Source: Nemania diffusa | Taxonomy: Eukaryota > Ascomycota > Sordariomycetes > Xylariales > Xylariaceae | Reading direction: 5' to 3' | NCBI GenBank assembly: GCA_038501195.1 | Contig: JBBPUQ010000007.1 | Span: 1,713,501-1,777,500, forward strand | Length of the DNA: 64,000 nt | In this document: one piece after another, positions 11,101 through 22,632 of the stretch | Layout: the number at the start of each line of letters is the position of its first letter | Numbering within the stretch: position 1 is the first letter of the stretch | The notes under the pieces: generated by a model | What the model was told of the DNA's origin: nothing | Seen by the model: the letters and a program-made list of their open reading frames with translations, nothing else | The model's database searches: none | Position numbers and translations under genes: made by a program

Positions 11101-14043
11101 TCGAGAAAGCCCTTGCTCAATCCAATCCAGTACACTCCAGCATGTGGGTGCGGGTGGTAGCAAGGCAACACTAACAGTTTGCACGTCACTTTGATGGTCT
11201 AGCCAGTCAAATGGCATCTCTAGCTCATATTGCTGTACCCATTGCGACCACTCCATCCATCTGGCTATTTGGAGCAATACGGCTCGTAAATCAACCAAAC
11301 CAGGTGAGTTTGTGCTAGGGACCGTGATAGTAAGCTTTTGTTCTTCAAGCAAAAGATGCAAGCTCATAAAAATATCTTGGGCATGACTAAATCGAGTGTG
11401 TTGGTCTACCGATGGGGCAGTCGGTAGATACTCGAGTGGTCCACTCGCACCGTCCCCATTATGTGAGGACATGTATGCCCAAGCATTCTTTGTATGCACG
11501 CTTAGAGAGTCCGCCTCAGTGGAATCAGGACTAGACATAAACAATGGCTGTGGCGAATCATCTTCTTCCAGCATCCACCGCCATGCGTTCGTCTCCGTCC
11601 ATGGCGGATGGGTCAACGAGCCTGGAGTTTCAATGCTGCACATTGCATCCCAGTCAGAGAGGTCGATCCGCGCTCCACTGCTGGATCTGAGAAGGCTTCG
11701 AGACCTCCTACGTGGAGGTGGATTAGGCGTATCAGGTTTGATCTGTACCCCTAGAGCGAAGTACACTGAAAGAATTTGGATAACAATAGCGGACCATTCC
11801 AGATCTTCGACGTCAGCGCTCTGCTCACGAACCCACGCCATGATACCCCACCAGCCTGCAAGGAGATGGTTTGTGAATGGCGATGGTAGAATAGAACGAA
11901 GGACTCCAAGGATTTTGCGGACTTGAGGAGATGTAGGCTCCAGCTGTATTCTTATTTGATGAAGCTGAGTACTATCTTCGGTCATGATATCAACAACTCC
12001 ACGCAGTTTTGGGTGTCGCATACCTGCGATCTCTCCCTGGGTAGGTGTAATGGCTCTCCTGATACCTATCTCCCTGTTTATCAGACTACCACGATAGGCA
12101 AGAGCCCGCATATTTGCAAGCGATAATTTTTTGGGTAGTGTTATTGGGGTGAAGTGGCCCCAAGGAGCCTGTATACTTAGACGACGTTGTCCATCGCCGG
12201 CTTCCGAAAGCATGAGGATCATAGATATGTTGCCGTCAACGATCTTGCAAGAGTCGATAACATCCTGTGCCTTTCTGTGCTCGCCAAATGTGAAGACTGG
12301 TTTGCTAAGCTGAGTTGTATGGGGCCGGGCTGCCTTTTTGAATTGTAGGTGTAATGTCAAGAGTTGGAGGCGCTTCTCCATTGGGTCTTGTAATCCAACT
12401 AGGATCTGCTGGCGTACTAAGTCATCACTGATAACTTGAGGTCCTGTTACGCAAAATACTTTGGAGTGCTTGCGTGCTGGTTCTTTCGAGAGAGAATAGC
12501 GCACGTTGCTGTTGCCAATGGGTATGGCATGAATCTTTGTGAAGAGCATTTCCTGCGCTAAACCGTCAAAATCATGATCGTCAAGCCCTCGGTCAAGAAA
12601 TCCCTCCAAATCCCCTCCAGCTCGAAGTTCCTCTAATAGGCTGTCAACAGGCGCCTCCAAGAAATTCCCAGGTGGGTGGGCATAATTCGCACTTAAACTA
12701 GGTCCGGGAAAGACGGCACTCGTACGATGTCGCTGGCTGCCATGGGATGTCTCTCTCCTACCATGGTAGTGATTCGGGATCGGTGGCTGATCGGCGAAGC
12801 CCGCTCTATCGTGGGATGCCAATAGATCACTCCTGGCGAGCATTGAGCTGAAACGACGCGAATCTCGGCGTTGTCCACCAGCTTCTTTGTCGAGACCCAA
12901 GGATGACTCCAATTTCTCTAAAGCCTTCTCATTTCTTTCGATCCTTTCACTCTTCCTTGATCGTTTGCCAGGGAGCGGGGCACCAAAGCCCTCCTTGAAG
13001 TTAGGTTGCAGGGGAGTAGTGGCGCCGCTGGGGATGCCTGGTTGCATAGAACTACGGCGGGGTCCTGACTTCCTTCGTTTGGATCTGCGACTAGCAATAA
13101 AAGGATCGCTATTGGGAAGATAGGAGAGCCGCCAAATCGTATACATAGACGTGTCCCTATTTGCTGTCACAGCAATAATTACCTTGTCGTCACAAGCTTG
13201 CTTAGGTACGTCGGTCTGAATCTCCTCTACGTGGAGAATTTCCTCGGCTCGGTCAAGGAAGAGTGGCGATCTGTCAGATTTCCTCCGACTTTTAGCCTTG
13301 GTAGAGCGATCTGGCTGAGTGACGATTAAGCCTATATCTAGCAAAGGATCTGTCAAGGTGACAAGACGGGGCCAATGGGAGTCGCTCTTGTCGTCAGGTA
13401 TTTCCCACGTAGTATCTGCTTGGGAGCTGAGCCTGAGGGGTAAAACCTTGGGCTTGCCTAAACCCTCGATGTTGAACGTGGACTGCCGATTGGTCACAGG
13501 GGAAATCTGGTTAGAGAGGAAAGAATTTGGAGGGACTCGGGGAAACTTGAGGCTGGCAGCTGCAGAGGTATCAGCTCGATACTTGCGCTGGATCACCACG
13601 CCTTGGGGAGCAGCACATGCAGACTCGATCTCGAAGGGCATATGGACGACATGGCTTGCCCCATCAAGAAAGTAGATATGAGCTTGGGTCTTGAGAAAAA
13701 CAACCAACGACCTGGACAGCGTCTGATTGCCTCGAGGGGGTTTGGGACCAGTCCCAGAAGGAGGGCTGTGATTGGAAACGGGGAAGTAAGTCAGCAAGGC
13801 TTGAGTTATAGGCTCCTTCTCGAGCTTGAAGCCAAAGCACTTGCGAAAAACTCCACCTCTCGACCATATCACGGTATCCTTTGTCACCAGCAGCTCATCC
13901 TCAGCATCTTGGTGAGCAGTGCGGTCAATGGTAATGTCCCAGTCGTAAGACGAAGGCTTGGCGTCCTCGGGTAAGAGCTGTTCCTGGATGGCATACTCCA
14001 GGGCGGTAGGTTGGTGCAGCCCGAGGGATGTCACCGAAGCCAT
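8156..14043 (-). CDS. APC1: Anaphase-promoting complex subunit 1 (Apc1 / BimE)
   Basis: Two exons on the minus strand: 10759..14043 and 8156..10711. The 47-bp intron has donor GTAAGG, a CTAAT branch site and acceptor CAG, and joins in phase 0. The product is 1946 aa, close to known fungal BimE proteins. The N-terminal half carries the Apc1 beta-propeller region, for example DTVIWSRGGVFRKCFGFKLE near residue 60. Low-complexity basic and serine-rich linkers lie around residues 310-460. The C-terminal half carries PC (proteasome/cyclosome) repeats, for example FLLALGLNGHLKDIAKW near 1280 and IMGIGLLYCNSQHRRMSE near 1360. Apc1 is the scaffold of the APC/C ubiquitin ligase that drives anaphase onset and mitotic exit. 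It shares a 606-bp upstream region with the divergent VPS41 homologue. Confidence 0.9.
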
Positions 14044-14649
14044 ATTGGCTGAGCTGAAGCCATTGATTGTTTGTTGATTCTTGAGATAGGTCCAGGTAAG
14101 AATCTCTCATATAGAAGCGAGCAAGACAGGGTTGTAGCTGAACAGGCGCGCGCCTAAGTTGAGCAGACGCGATGGTGTTGATGGTGGTAGAAGATCTTGG
14201 TTGCTGTTTACCTAATGAATGGTTGTTGTCCACTAAGGAGGTGCCTACTTAAGTGTATCTAGGCACCTAAGTCTACGTTGCACTGCTGCTTCGTTAGGTA
14301 CTACCTAAATACCGTGCACAAATATATAACATGTTAATTGCACTGTATGGATCTCACCTCCTGATCTAATAGGTACCTTGCCTACAAGGGACGGGCACCA
14401 CACCACGGAGAACAGCATATGCGGTCGGCACCTGCTCTGACGTAGGTTGGCGCTTGCTCACAGCTACCTACCAGGCTAATTAGAGCTCTAATAGGTAGCA
14501 ACCCAAGCTTCGACGCCGGTGACCACTCTCTGTCCTGTATCTTTCTGCACATCAATCATCCCCAACCAAGAACCAAGCAATAGGCAAAGCGCGCCTTTGT
14601 TGCTCAACCAGTGCAGTATGATGCTAGTCCGTGCAACCGACCACTCGTC
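14044..14649. promoter_or_regulatory. Shared divergent promoter region of APC1 and VPS41
   Basis: These 606 bp separate two divergent start codons. They are rich in TACCTA/TAGGTA words, such as TAGGCACCTAAG and AATAGGTACCTTGCC, and contain a palindrome, TTAGAGCTCTAA, near 14480. No TATA box or transcription start can be assigned from sequence alone. Confidence 0.55.
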
Positions 14650-17600
14650 ATGACAGAGGCAAAGCCCAATGAGGGCAGCAACGAAATTCTACGCTCGGCC
14701 GACGCGACCTCACAGCCCGAGCACATCAACAATGGCGGGCGCACTGCAAGTGCCCGCGATGCTGATAACAGCACATCGCATGAAACTGCGACCGGTGCCA
14801 CTGTCGAGGCGAGCGAAGATGGCGTAGAGGAAGACAAAGAAGCTGGCAATAGAAATGAAGTAGGCGGCGAGGTAGAAGGAGATGGGAAGGGAGAGGAAGA
14901 GAAAGAGGAAGAGGGGGAAGCCGGGGATAAAGATGAGGACGATGACGAGGATGAGGATGAAGAAGAAGGCGAAGAGGAAGAGGAGGAGGAGGAGGAGGAG
15001 GAAGACGACGAACCGAGGCTCAAATATGCCCGTCTCACACAGCATCTCGGGTCTGTCTACAGAAATGGTGACTCCACGAGTGCCTTTCTTGTTGCCGGCG
15101 ATAAGATGATTGTGGGCACGCACAAAGGAAACATCGTAAATAATCCCTGAGACTTGTTCGGTTTCTCCATGCTTTCGGGCCCGAGATGCTAACAGCTATC
15201 TATCTAGCATGTCGTCCAACTCCCTACCTTTCAGTCCTTGATTGCTTACCATGCCCACGATGCCTCCGTCACGAGTATCTCCATCTCGCCCTACCCCCCT
15301 CCTGCGCTGCAGCCCACTTTGAAGCCCGAAGCTGTAGCCAGAGCCGTCGCGCAAGCCGCGAGCCGTCCCTCTTCACAGCATACCGACTCGTCCCCTGCCC
15401 GACAACAGCGGAAAGCCCGAGAGCTCCCACAGGTTCCTAACCTCCCATCAAATAATATCTTCATCGCAACCTCGTCTATGGACGGCCTTGTCCGTGTACA
15501 GTCTCTAGTCGACCTCAAAGACTGTCAGCTAAGGAACTTTGCCCGTCCGGTCCAAGCTGTCGCTGTATCCCCAGAATACAAGAATGATAGGACATACATT
15601 TCGGGCGGCCGTGCCGGAAACCTTGTGTTGACTGTCGGTGCTCCACAAGGACGGAGCACATCAACAACTATTGGCACGGCTGCCGCCGCGGCCTCAGGAT
15701 GGCTCGGCAGTATGGGCTTAGGTGCCAACACTGGGAAGGATACTATCCTCCATTCTGGGGAAGGGGCTATAAGTACTATCAAGTGGTCCTTATCTGGTAG
15801 ATATGTTGTCTGGTTGAATGAGCACGGCATAAAAATCATGCGTTCTAAGACGCATCTCGACACCGCTGATGTCGAAGATGCTTGGAAACGTATCGGTCAC
15901 ATAGACCGCCCTCAAACAGAAGAATGGGAAGAGATGGCTGGGTTTTGGGAAGGGCGGGTCGAGTGGATTGACGACCAAGCTATTGGTAATAGCGATGATG
16001 CCATAAAAGAAGATAGTGCTCAGACAACGTTAACGCCAGCTGCTGCAAGGCTCGCTCTTCAAGCGAAAACCCACGATAAAAGTATCGAACGACTCATAGT
16101 TGGCTGGGGCGGCACCATCTGGATTATCCATGTTCATCCAGGGAGTGCGAGCTCGGCTAAGGGCGACACGCGAAGATCGGTTGGGCGGGCAGAGATTGCA
16201 AAGATGTGAGTGATTATTCTCTCAGCCCACGGTTTCTGAGAGTGCTGACTTTTTAGATTGCGCATGGATTGTATCATCTCCGGCATTTCGCTATATACCC
16301 AAAATTTGCTTTTGGTTCTTGCTTATTGTCACCCTGAAGAAGAGGAAGAGGAAGAGGCGGATGAAGACGACAACAAGAAAACACAAGCAAGTGGCCTCGC
16401 GCAGGGGCCCGCCGGTGGCATTAAACACCGGAGAAACGCGCTTCGACCCGAGCTGAGGCTCATCGATCTTGTTTCACAAGCCGAGGTGGATAAAGACAGC
16501 TTACCAGTCAACAATTTCCAGGGCCTATCGTCAAATGACTACCACTTGGGCGTACTGCCTGCTACTCGAGCTGCCTCAGTAGTTGCTTCAAGGGGCGCTC
16601 TAGAGGCGTTAGCCGGCTTTGGGAATGAGATGTGGAATGCTGCGATTATGCCGATCTCGCTTTTTAGCTCTGGTGCAAGCATAAGGAGTAAAAACAGCAA
16701 TGATGCCACCTCAAGAAGTCAGGTGGGTGGCGCACCAAACAACTCACGAGCTGGTTCATATCCTACATCTCAAACGGTGCATCCAAGTTTGGTAAAACCC
16801 GGAGCAAAACTCTTTATCCATAGCCCTTACGATTGCATATTAGCTACCAAGAGGGATCTTGGCGACCATCTTGCCTGGCTGCTGGAGCACGGAAAATACC
16901 AGGACGCGTGGGAGCTTCTTGACGAGCATCCCGAAGTGATAGAGGTTCCTGCAAAATTCGAAGCCGGTTTCACTACAACTCCGGATCGAAAAGTCTCCGC
17001 TACAGATGAATTTAGTGAAGATACCTCTTCAGTTGTCGACTTACAAAAGGTCTCGAATACACCTATTGAAAAGGAGAAGCAGCGGATAGGTGAGCTCTGG
17101 ATCCAAGAGCTCTTGGAAAATGGTAACTGGGATAAAGCGGCTGAAGTTGTGGCCATGGTAGTGAAGACCCCGGATCGATGGGAAAAGTGGGTATATACAT
17201 TCGCAGGCGCAAAACGGTTCGACGAAATCGTCAACTACATCCCTTCAGAACCCATGCATCCTCCCATTCCTGGGACTATATACGAAATCGTACTTGGTCA
17301 TTACTTACGAACGGATAAGCCACGTTTCAAAGACCTACTTGATCGTTGGGGCTTAGAGCTTTTCAACATTCAAGAAATCGCTACGGCACTCGAAAATCAA
17401 CTCAGATTCCGTGACGTTCGCGAAGATAGCATAGAGGATGGCGAGAAGGGACGTGACTGGCACATTGTCATGGAAGCTCTTGCGCGCCTGCATGAAGCTA
17501 GTGGGAAGTACCGCGATGCTTTGAAATGCTATATCAAACTACAGGATGCGGATTCAGCAATGAGACTAATAAGAGACAATCACCTTGCTGATACCGTGAC

Positions 17601-18876
17601 AGACGATGTAGCGAGCTTCATTGCCCTTAGGGTGCCTGACGCCCACCTCAGCCGCATGAGTATAGAAGAACTCGCAGAATCTACTTCAGAAGCTATAACT
17701 CTACTCGTGGATGAATCCCAACGAGGCCTCATCCGACCCGAGACCGTAGTATCACAGTTGGAGAAGAAGGGTCTGGACCACTATCTCTATTTTTACTTCC
17801 GCGGACTTTGGCAGGAATACCGAGAACGACTAGCCGATGAGACGGTATCCCTTATCGACGAATTTGCAGACTTGGTCGTGCGCATATTTGTGCTCTTTGA
17901 CCGTGAACTACTCATGGACTTTTTGAGGATATCGACGTCTTATGCCTTTGAGAAGGCTGTTCAGGAATGCGAGCACGCCCACTTTATTCCAGAACTCGTG
18001 TATTTGTACTCAAAAACTGGGCAGATGAAACGGGCACTATACCTCATCATTGACCGGCTCGGAGATGTCTCCCAAGCTATTGCGTTTGCGAAAGAGCAAA
18101 ACGATCCTGATTTGTGGGAAGACCTGCTTAAATACAGCATGGATAAACCGCGCTTTATCCGAGGTTTACTGGAGGAAGTTGGAACTTCTATCAACCCTAT
18201 CACACTTGTTCGACGCATTCCCGAGGGCCTCGAAATCCCTGGGCTCCGGGAGGGACTAAAACATATCATGAAGGAACACGAGATCCAATATAGCATCTCG
18301 TCAGGTGTGGCCCGTGTTCTCAGGTCGGAGGTTGTAGCTGCGCAGAGTCAACTCCGTAACGGCCAACGCAAAGGGATTAAATTTGATGTCGTGTTTCGTT
18401 CCTCCGATCACGTTGATATCGAAACTAAAGATATCCCGAAGAGTCCAGTTATAGAGCTCTTGTCTCCAACAGGTACACCACGAACGAACGGCTCAGGCAC
18501 CCCAATTACTCTGGCTGCTAAGATTGCCCTCTCGTCCGCTATCGAGACTGAGCAACAACCTAATCATGACCATAAGAAGGCCCAACCTGGCCACTGCGCG
18601 AAGTGTCACGATCCGTTTTCCGAATGGGAGACCGAGACTTTGGTTGGGTTTGCGTGCGGCCACGTATTCCACATCACACACTTGCTTGAAACCTTGCACC
18701 CGGGACAAGACGTCGACTCAGCTATCACGGGCAGCGGTAACTCGGGGCGGTCACGTGGAGGGAGATTCGTTGGAAGCAAAGTCACTCACGCACGCGTGAT
18801 TCGTGATCGCGTTGAGAGCGGATGTCCGGTTTGTAAGTCTGAGAGGGAAGTAGTTGGGCGAGAGAGTTACGTATGA
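14650..18876 (+). CDS. VPS41: Vacuolar sorting protein Vps41 (HOPS subunit)
   Basis: Exons are 14650..15135, 15208..16205 and 16257..18876, giving 1367 aa. The introns are 72 and 51 bp, and phases close perfectly. The ATG at 14650 is the first in frame. Residues 1-130 are an acidic Glu/Asp-rich tail encoded by GAG/GAA/GAT repeats. A WD40-like beta-propeller follows, with FQSLIAYHAHDASVTSISIS at the first junction. An alpha-solenoid with a clathrin heavy-chain repeat comes next, for example LVYLYSKTGQMKRALYLIID. The C-terminus is a RING-H2-like zinc domain with CAKCHDPF, CGHVFH and CPVCKSE. Vps41 is a HOPS tethering subunit that acts in vacuole fusion and AP-3 vesicle docking. The very long acidic N-tail is longer than in yeast. 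Confidence 0.92.
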
Positions 18877-19618
18877 GCGTTGAAGCAGCATTTATCGGCG
18901 TTAACGGGGGCAAGCATCATATCCCTGAAATCGATGTTTAATCATTGCCATAACATAGTACCATAGGCTAGATGGATGTAAATAGTGGCAGAAATTTAGG
19001 GAGTCTATTTAGTTCAACGCTAATTACCGAGAAAGGTGTCGCCAATAGCCTAAGGAGTCTATGCATATGTTTGTACTTGTGTATCACTATTACTTGTTTA
19101 TTACTATCTAGATAGTACTTCAGCGGTTTGGTTACCTAGTAGTTTGTCAAGTGAATACCATCACTCTAGCTTAGAATTTAATACTGAAAAAATGCTAGCC
19201 GAGTGACATCCGTGACAAGCATTTATCAACGGGTTTACCCCCTTAGCGGTTCAGAGCGTTTCGAAACTCATCAGGCCTAATATAGTCATTTGTGCGAAGG
19301 GACGTATGACGCTGTTGTGCGACGTGAGAAGGAGAGTAGGCTTTTGTCGCGACTTGAATAGTCTTACCATCTCAACTAGACCCTAACTCAAAGAGTTTGA
19401 GTGTGAGGTTAGTTGTTTGTAAGTGTTGCTACGGACTAAGACTAGTGGTGGTATCGATATGTTGTTGTCTGACGAAAATAACCTAAGTGTTCGTTATAAG
19501 TGTGGTAATGTGAGTATTGAGATATCCTTAGATCCAAACGCCTCGCCCGCCGAAAATCCCACAAACATGTAGTCGGCGTCATGGGAGGCTGCATGAGAGC
19601 AAACAGAGCCTACTATTC
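18877..19618. other. Intergenic region downstream of VPS41
   Basis: About 740 bp with no convincing ORF. The only structure seen is a small hairpin near 19389-19405 (ACTCAAA-GAG-TTTGAGT). The far end may contain the unidentified first exon and signal peptide of the collagen-like gene that follows. Confidence 0.5.
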
Positions 19619-19869
19619 ATATCACATCTGCAATCCCCCCCCTGCGACGAGGCTACACCATGCCTGGACACGTCAGGCTTCGATTTTCGGGCGAGTGCAT
19701 TTCCCGACGCAGTATCCTCGGTCACAGCCGCCGAGGCACATATTTACAATGTCATTCAAGCGCCGACTGCCCTTGCATCGACTCCTGTTCTCGGCAGGCT
19801 GCTTCTCGGGTATCGCCTCGTGTTCCAGGAAGAAACCTTATTGGGCTGCATTGTGCCGACGTGTCAAAC
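19619..19869 (+). CDS. Probable ectodomain exon of the collagen-like membrane protein
   Basis: This frame has no ATG, but it reads as a plausible secreted Cys-containing domain. It contains CDEATPCLDTSGFDF, VTAAEAHIYNVIQAPTALA and ETLLGCIVPTCQ. It ends at a good GTAAGG donor at 19870. The next exon, starting at 20133 after TAG, joins in the right phase (AC|C) to continue into the ATG-led frame at 20134. This phase match and the Cys spacing are the evidence. The true start and signal peptide were not found, and a run of eight C at 19635-19642 could hide an indel. The region could instead be non-coding. Confidence 0.4.
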
Positions 19870-20133
19870 GTAAGGTGGGGGATCTACGTGGTAATCCTCG
19901 CTCAGCTCGTGGCCTGCGCGGGACTGCGTCGGCTGGGGATGCCACTCGTGCCTGGGAAGAGCGAGGCGCGACGCGCAAGCTTCGCCATGTGGGCACTAGC
20001 CTTGCTGACGCCTGGCCATCTTGAACCTCAGGGTCTCATACACCAATTTTAATCTTCGAATCACATGCGCTGTCCCCTTGATATATAGTATAGTATAGTC
20101 TAAGCAGAAAGGTGGCGGGACTTACTAACTAGC

Positions 20134-21828
20134 ATGCTGCAACCGACGGCAACAAAACCCTGCAATGCCTCTGCCAGCCCGACCTGGACATACCCCTTAG
20201 CAGCGCGGGACACGGCGTTCCTCACGCTGACCGTTACGCACTCATCCGGGGTCCAGGTAACGACTATCGAGCTAGGGAACGGGGGTAACCCGGACCCCAC
20301 CGTCGGCTCGCTGGACCCTGCGCCCTCGCCCTCAACAGTCGCCGCGGAGACGCCCGATCCACCGCCCGCCGACTCAGACGACGGGGGCATCTCAGACGGT
20401 ACCGTCATCATCGTCGTCGTCGTGCTATTCATCTTCCTCTTCCTTCTTCTAGCATGCTGTCTATGCCGGGCTCGGCGCCCGAAAGGAGGGGGCCCCCTCA
20501 GGCTCTGCGGCGGCACCGGACCGCCTGGCCCGCGGGGGCCGAGAGGACATCCGGGTGAGCGAGGGTTACCGGTATGTTCCCAATCCCCTGTCTACCTCTC
20601 GGTGTTAGCAGACGCTCACTTGCAGATTTTGAGCAGGGCGTGGGGATCCAGGGACCGCAGGGCATGCCCGGGCTGCAGGGAGTGCCGGGGGTTGCGGGGA
20701 CTCCCGGGGCGAGAGGCGAGGCGGGACTTCGGGGGCAGCCGGGGCCGCAGGGTGGGATAGGCCCAGCGGGTGGTATGTTATTAGGAGAACCACCGGCAGG
20801 ATTTGCGGGCGCACTTGGCTAACGTGATGGGATCCAGCTCGAGGGGTCGCAGGGCCGAAAGGAGATACTGGTTAGTCAACTTGTTGGGGGTGCGGCTGGT
20901 ACGCTAAGGACGCTGACGGCATACTATGCTACAGGCCCAGCTGGACCTCGAGGTCTTCCCGGTCCACAGGGTCAGGAAGGGCAAGCTGGCCCTGCTGGGT
21001 ACGTGAAATACAATTTAGGACGTTATGGCCTTATGCCAATGAACAGTAGCATTTCAACCCCGCCCCCTGCTGACAACGAATTCTTAGTCCGGATGGCCCC
21101 GTCGGCCCTGCTGGTCAGGCTGGCAAGGATGGTAGAGACGGTAAAGATGGTAGAGATGGCCGTGATGGGAAAAATGGGAAGGAGGGCAAACCAGGGGTTG
21201 AAGGTATGAATGGTCGGGACGGCGAGATGGGCGAACGAGGAGAGCAGGGAGCGCAGGGGAAACAGGGGGAACAAGGAGAGCGAGGAGAACCGGGAGAGCG
21301 AGGAGAGCCAGGCGAAAGAGGCGAGAGAGGAGAAAGAGGCGAAAGAGGGGAGAGAGGGGAGAGAGGGGAAAGGGGTGAGCAAGGTCCCCCTAGGTATGAT
21401 AATCCCAAAAGTTACTCATAACTAGAAACTGACCCAACTCGAAATCAATAGGAGAGATGGCGGTATTAGGCCAGTTGGGCCACCTGGGCCGCCTGGGCCG
21501 CCTGGACGACAAGGGACACAGGGTGAGAGAGGGCCGAGAGGCTATCCTGGGTAAGCCTCTTGAGATCTGGGCTTCGTATCAACCTCCGCTGACTATACGC
21601 TACAGGCCTCAAGGTGAAAGAGGGCTACAAGGAGATGAAGGGCCTACTGGTCCTAGGGGTGACTCTGGTCGAAATAGGAACCAGAGTACAAGTAGATGCG
21701 GTCTTAATTGTAGTTGTACTTGTGGTGGGAGCCGAGGGTGCAAGGGCGGGAGAAACTGCCGGGGAGGCAGGTGTTGTTGTAAGACGAAGGACTGCGGCAA
21801 GGGTAAAAACTGTTGCGATAGTGAATAA
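20134..21828 (+). CDS. Transmembrane collagen-like (Gly-X-Y) protein with Cys-rich tail
   Basis: Inferred exons are (20133)20134..20571, 20637..20772, 20838..20870, 20935..20998, 21088..21393, 21452..21550 and 21606..21828. They give 432 aa from the ATG at 20134. Every junction keeps phase, and most keep the Gly-X-Y register, including a 33-bp exon. Residues 1-85 are Thr/Ser/Pro-rich. A membrane helix follows ([20 protein letters not shown]), flanked by SDDGGISD before and RARRPK after. Roughly 80 Gly-X-Y triplets then run to the tail, with a Lys/Asp-rich block ([10 protein letters not shown]) and a GER/GEQ-rich block. The last 45 residues hold 12 cysteines, for example CGLNCSCTC and CCCKTKDC. 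The charge pattern predicts N-out/C-in, which would put the collagen part in the cytosol; a type II orientation is possible. I know no named homologue. The N-terminus is uncertain. Confidence 0.7.
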
Positions 21829-22632
21829 GTGGCTTGCCCTCTTGAAATAAAGCTTCAATCACTCCCTGTTGAAATATGATTTAGTATGGGATATGGTGAG
21901 TGCTTTTGTACCATAAATAGGCAAAGTGCTTATAAATGAGTAATGCAAAAATATCAATGATATGGTCTGCGATCGGATGTGATTTATTTCTCAGATATCT
22001 TATCCGACATTGTGGACCTATTGTATATATATGTAGGCACATATATAAGCTTGGGATGTTGTTTATGAGACATTCTTCCTATTAGAGGATCGACGATGCG
22101 TAGTATCTAGAAAAGCAATGAGAAGTAGTTATGTACCTAGGTACTCTTGTTGTATGTGCAGTCTACTTACATTATCACAATAACGCATTCTTGGTTATTA
22201 TAACCTCACAACTTGGTGTAACACACCTATGCAAGTGCGCACCTGTTTCGGAGGTATTTGATCCTCGGTTTCGAATGCGCGACTCATGATTCGTGGTGGG
22301 AAGATGCAGGTTAGGTAGGTACCTATCTAGGTAGGCAGGGCGGTGCCGACAAATGCGGGCCGCTCCGGTCGCTGGTATTTGAAATCGGCGTGGGGGCGTC
22401 GGGGAAGGTGGGGAATTTCTGCCTTGAGCCTGCGACTTCTCAGCCTCAACAACGTCCATCTATTGCTTGATCCGCAGCCCGCTCTTCCCGGACCTACGCC
22501 GGCACTAGTCGCATACCTAAGCCATCTTAGGCATCCTCCAGTCCCCGCGGCCTCCAGGACTCCTCCCTCCCTCCCTGACCACAGTAGCAGCAGCATCCGC
22601 AACCCCGCCCGCCCAGCGCCCAGCTCAATTCA
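21829..22632. other. Intergenic region upstream of the PLP enzyme gene
   Basis: These 0.8 kb have no coding signal. Near 22130-22145 and 22310-22340 there are TACCTAGGTA-type words (TTAGGTAGGTACCTATCTAG), also seen upstream of other genes in this window. The last 250 bp are GC-rich and probably include the 5' UTR. Confidence 0.5.

Noticed and set aside
14604..15123. Poly-Ser and Phe/Leu-rich minus-strand frames
   Set aside because: They are the reverse of the GAG-rich acidic tract of Vps41.
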